Source: Quadrisphaera sp. RL12-1S (lineage in GTDB: Bacteria; Actinomycetota; Actinomycetes; Actinomycetales; Quadrisphaeraceae). Taken from it: a stretch of 64,000 bases of DNA. The notes under the pieces were generated by a model, which saw nothing but the letters and a program-made list of their open reading frames with translations, was not told the DNA's origin and searched no databases. Position numbers and translations under genes: made by a program. The first letter of the stretch is position 1. Each line of letters opens with the position of its first letter. The stretch covers positions 62,001 to 126,000 of the forward strand of contig NZ_JACNME010000004.1 in NCBI RefSeq assembly GCF_014270065.1, in the 5' to 3' direction. Positions 61,483 through 64,000 of this stretch are shown piece after piece.

Positions 61483-62751
61483 TCAGCCCACCGCCGCGCG
61501 CCGCCGGCGGCGGAGCACCGGCTCGTGCCGGCGCCCGTTGAGCCACGCGCCCACCCACGTCCCGCGCACGAGCAGGTCGTAGCTCAGCAGCAGCAGCGGG
61601 ACCGCCACCACCCACGCGCCCACCAGCTGCACCGAGGGCCACCAGCCGGTCTTGGCGAGCAGCAGCTGGACCACCGCGGTCAGCGGCAGGTGCGCGATGT
61701 AGACCCAGTACGAGGAGTCCGCCAGGTACCGCACCACGCGCGACCCGCCGGCGAGCGCCCGCAGGAACAGGCCCACCAGGCCGTAGCACCAGCACCACCC
61801 CGCCAGCGCCGACAGGGGGGCGTTCAGGCCGAGGGGAGCGGTGTCCTCCAGCAGCACCACCAGCGGCGTCAGCACCAGCGCCGCACCGAGGTGCACCGGC
61901 CAGCTGGTGACGAGCTTCGACAGCGCGTCGGGACGGGCGTGCAGGAACCACCCGACCACGAACGCCCCCGTGTACGCGGTGACGGTGGACGGCAGGACGT
62001 CGAGGTGGGAGGGCTGCACCACCCCGTAGCGCGCCGAGCCCTGCTGCAGCAGCGCGCTCCAGTACGGCAGCGCGGCCAGCACCACGCCCCCGGGCAGCAC
62101 GAGCACCGCGCCGGTGCGGTCCGCCCAGCGCTCGGCGCGCTCGCGGCCCGCGCAGGCCACGACCAGGGCCCTCACCACCAGCACGATGACGATGACCTGC
62201 ACCAGCACCCACAGGAACCACAGGTGCGCCGGGTCCCTGAACAGCCAGAACGGGATGCCGGAGGGCAGGGGCGGCAGCGGTTCCGGGTCTCCGCGCAGGC
62301 GCCGGGCCAGCTCCTCGATGCCGATGATCGACAGCAGGACCAGCGGGCTGAAGACCGCCAGCGGGAGCAGGATCCGCTGGGCGCGGTCCGTGGCGTAGGC
62401 GCGGACGCCGCGGCGGCTGAGCACCAGGCGCCCGAAGTACCCCGCCAGCATCATGAAGAGCACCATGCGGAACAGGTGGATCACAGTGGTCGCGGCGTCC
62501 GCGGCGGGAGCGAACACCGGGTCCGGCCGGAACCAGACGGTGCCCGGGAGGAAGGGCGAGAGGGTGTGCAGCACGATGCCGAGCCCGAGCGCCACGGCGC
62601 GCAGCGCGTCCAGGCCGTGCAGCCGCGCACCCTGGGTCGCGGAGGTCGCAGGGGTCGCGGGGGCCGTGGGGGACGGGGCGGGCGACGGCGTCTCGGTCTG
62701 CGGAGCCGACGGCCCCGGGGCGGCGGCCGCCGCCCCCGAGTGGGTCGTCAC
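61483..62751 (-). CDS. Acyltransferase-3 family membrane protein
   Basis: 422 residues, about ten to eleven hydrophobic segments after a 45-residue Ala/Pro/Thr-rich cytoplasmic tail. RLHGLDALRAVALGLGIVLH at about 43-62 is the family's first-helix motif; the Arg-Ala and His residues are those usually conserved. Transfers acyl groups to surface sugars or peptidoglycan (OpgC/OafA relatives). GTG 62751 start; divergent from the alkyl-DNA repair gene. Confidence 0.92.
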   Translation of the reverse strand: MTTHSGAAAAAPGPSAPQTETPSPAPSPTAPATPATSATQGARLHGLDALRAVALGLGIVLHTLSPFLPGTVWFRPDPVFAPAADAATTVIHLFRMVLFMMLAGYFGRLVLSRRGVRAYATDRAQRILLPLAVFSPLVLLSIIGIEELARRLRGDPEPLPPLPSGIPFWLFRDPAHLWFLWVLVQVIVIVLVVRALVVACAGRERAERWADRTGAVLVLPGGVVLAALPYWSALLQQGSARYGVVQPSHLDVLPSTVTAYTGAFVVGWFLHARPDALSKLVTSWPVHLGAALVLTPLVVLLEDTAPLGLNAPLSALAGWCWCYGLVGLFLRALAGGSRVVRYLADSSYWVYIAHLPLTAVVQLLLAKTGWWPSVQLVGAWVVAVPLLLLSYDLLVRGTWVGAWLNGRRHEPVLRRRRRAAVG

Positions 62752-62868
62752 CCCCCGACGCTACGTGATGAACCCCTCCTCGACCGAGTGGAAGCGGAAG
62801 CCGCACGGGCCTGCGGGGCGTCCGCAAGCGGAGTGCCGCGCCCGGGTGCGGGCGCCTAGCGTCGCGGT

Positions 62869-63822
62869 GTGGTGCTCGAGATGACGGTCCCCGCTGGTCC
62901 CCGGCCCGCCGGTCGCGGAGGCGGCGGCCGTGACGCCGGCAGTGACGACGTCCAAGACGACGGCGGAGCGCGCGAGCGCGTGCTGCGGGCGTGCCGCGCG
63001 ATGGACGACGCCGGCGGGCCTCTGCCCCTGGAGGATCTGGCGGCACTGGCCGGGTGGAGCACGCGGCAGCTGGGGCGCCGCTTCGCCGAGGTGCTCGGCA
63101 CCTCCCCGCGCGCCTACGGCGAGGCGCTGCGCACGCAGCGGCTGCGTCCGGCGCTGCGGGAGGGCCGCGCAGAGGGCGGCACCGTGCTCGACGCGGCGTT
63201 CACCGCCGGGTACGGCTCGGTGCGCGCCTTCTACGAGCAGGGCGCCGCCCGCCTGGGCATGACGCCGTCGCAGTACGCCGCCGGAGGCACGGGCGAGCGG
63301 CTGCTGTGGTCGGCCGGGCCGGCCGACGTGGGCGGCGTCGAGGGGCGCCGGGTGCTCGTCGTCGTCTCGCTGACCGGGGTGGTGGCGGTCCGGATCGGCG
63401 ACGACGACGACGCGCTGCTCGCCGAGGTGGCCGCCGAGCTGCCGCTCGCCGAGCTCGACCACGAGCCGGAGGTTCTCATCGACGTGGTGGCCGCCGTCGC
63501 GGCCCTGGCCCGCGGGACCGGGAGCGGCGCCCCGGGCGGCGGCGCCCCGCTGCCGCTGGACGTGCGCGGCACCGCGTTCCAGGCGGCGGTGTGGGCGGCG
63601 CTGCGGCGCATCCCCGCCGGCGAGACGCGCTCCTACGCCGAGGTCGCCGCGGAGCTGGGCCGCCCCACCGCGGTGCGGGCGGTGGCCCGGGCCTGCGCGA
63701 CCAACCCCGCAGCCCTGGTGACCCCGTGCCACCGCGTGGTGCGCTCGGACGGCGGCCTGGGCGGCTTCCGGTGGGGGCTGGAGGTCAAGCGGGCCCTCCT
63801 GGCCGCGGAGCGCGGAGCCTGA
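62869..63822 (+). CDS. AraC-HTH/methylated-DNA--cysteine methyltransferase fusion
   Basis: 317 residues. GTG 62869 is 6 bases after TAGCGT (62857-62862). An AraC-type HTH (LPLEDLAALAGWSTRQLGRR at about 49-68), then an Ada/Ogt ribonuclease-like domain and the active site PCHRVVRSDGG with the acceptor Cys (about residue 286). It lacks the Ada N-terminal zinc domain with its methyl-accepting Cys, so it resembles AdaA-less fusions: repair of O6-alkylguanine plus possible transcription control. Confidence 0.93.
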   Translation: MVLEMTVPAGPRPAGRGGGGRDAGSDDVQDDGGARERVLRACRAMDDAGGPLPLEDLAALAGWSTRQLGRRFAEVLGTSPRAYGEALRTQRLRPALREGRAEGGTVLDAAFTAGYGSVRAFYEQGAARLGMTPSQYAAGGTGERLLWSAGPADVGGVEGRRVLVVVSLTGVVAVRIGDDDDALLAEVAAELPLAELDHEPEVLIDVVAAVAALARGTGSGAPGGGAPLPLDVRGTAFQAAVWAALRRIPAGETRSYAEVAAELGRPTAVRAVARACATNPAALVTPCHRVVRSDGGLGGFRWGLEVKRALLAAERGA

Positions 63823-63877
63823 GGCGGTCTGCCACCGGTGCTGCCCGCCGCGCCCGGGGCCGTGGCATCCTCCCGGC

Positions 63878-64000
63878 GTGGCGGGGCTGATCGGGGCTGA
63901 GGAGTTCGGCGGGGACGGCGTGCACGTGGAGCGCCACCGCGACGGCTCCGTGCGCGCCCGCGGCCCCGTGCTTGACGGCAAGCCGGAGGGCTACTGGGAG
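63878..64000 (+). CDS. MORN/YwqK-like protein, N-terminal part
   Basis: 41 residues before the window ends. FGGDGVHVERHRDGSVRARG then VLDGKPEGYWE is the repeat pattern of YwqK/MORN-type beta-hairpin proteins. GTG 63878 follows CATCCT (63866-63871) by exactly 6 bases, as in other genes here. Function unknown; YwqK homologues are often tested as antitoxins or structural repeats. Confidence 0.6.
   Translation, partial: MAGLIGAEEFGGDGVHVERHRDGSVRARGPVLDGKPEGYWE

Noticed and set aside
1-64000. Search for tRNA, rRNA, CRISPR array, transposase or integrase
   Set aside because: No convincing tRNA arms, rRNA segments, regularly spaced repeats, or DDE/tyrosine recombinase motifs were seen by eye.

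Overview
The window comes from a very high-GC actinobacterium. Evidence: pervasive G/C at third codon positions, many GTG starts, an actinobacterial 1.6 kb-residue NAD-glutamate dehydrogenase, a DUF222/HNH protein, a ClgR-like regulator and a deazaflavin-dependent nitroreductase-like protein. Kineosporiales/Micrococcales relatives are my guess; the genus cannot be fixed by eye.

Layout. 1-9.5 kb: end of a glycogen-debranching-type glycosidase, dxs (isoprenoid precursors), a membrane protein, a SRPBCC protein and two amino-acid permeases. 9.5-18.1 kb: ABC exporter, AlkZ-like winged-helix protein, CoA transferase, TetR, ATP-grasp enzyme, GGDEF membrane protein, PhzF-like isomerase and a DDN-like protein. 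18.1-21.6 kb: a fadB/fadA-type beta-oxidation operon with its own terminator and a palindromic operator candidate.

21.9-36 kb is an accessory region of small, mostly singly transcribed genes in mixed orientation: CGNR regulator, LysE exporter, a TetX-like flavin monooxygenase with divergent TetR and a downstream ABM-domain protein, DUF6869/DUF4304-like proteins, a tandem paralogous pair of unknowns, an alpha/beta hydrolase, a metallophosphoesterase, a GNAT-like protein, a decayed cupin gene and others. A dispersed ~90-bp repeat with core GATCCCATCTGCGACGGA lies at many of the gene boundaries, giving a cassette-like look.

36-46.5 kb: KtrAB/TrkAH-type potassium uptake pair, the large NAD-glutamate dehydrogenase with a strong terminator hairpin, a DUF222/HNH protein and an exported anchored protein. 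46.5-53.3 kb: TipA-type MerR regulator with palindromic promoter; a three-gene operon of a camelysin/TasA-like exported protein, an ER-type (SipW-like) signal peptidase and a LamG surface protein; an EamA exporter; a ClC chloride transporter under an apparent MarR operator.

53.3-60 kb: a catabolic module. IclR and an alpha/beta hydrolase read left; reading right are a CaiB CoA transferase, a citryl-CoA-lyase-like protein, LigB and LigA type extradiol dioxygenase subunits and an ATZ/TRZ-type amidohydrolase. A TGTCCGC-N3-GCGGACA palindrome sits in the divergent promoter. The combination of ring cleavage with CoA activation and lyase cleavage, without the usual LigJ/LigK genes, is the most interesting metabolic proposal here. 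60-64 kb: ClgR-like regulator, NAD-epimerase, acyltransferase-3, an AraC-methyltransferase fusion for alkylated DNA, and the start of a MORN/YwqK-like protein.

About a dozen genes show a TANNNT-like -10 box exactly 6-7 nt before the start codon and no Shine-Dalgarno, so leaderless transcription appears common. No rRNA, tRNA, CRISPR array, transposase or integrase was found.
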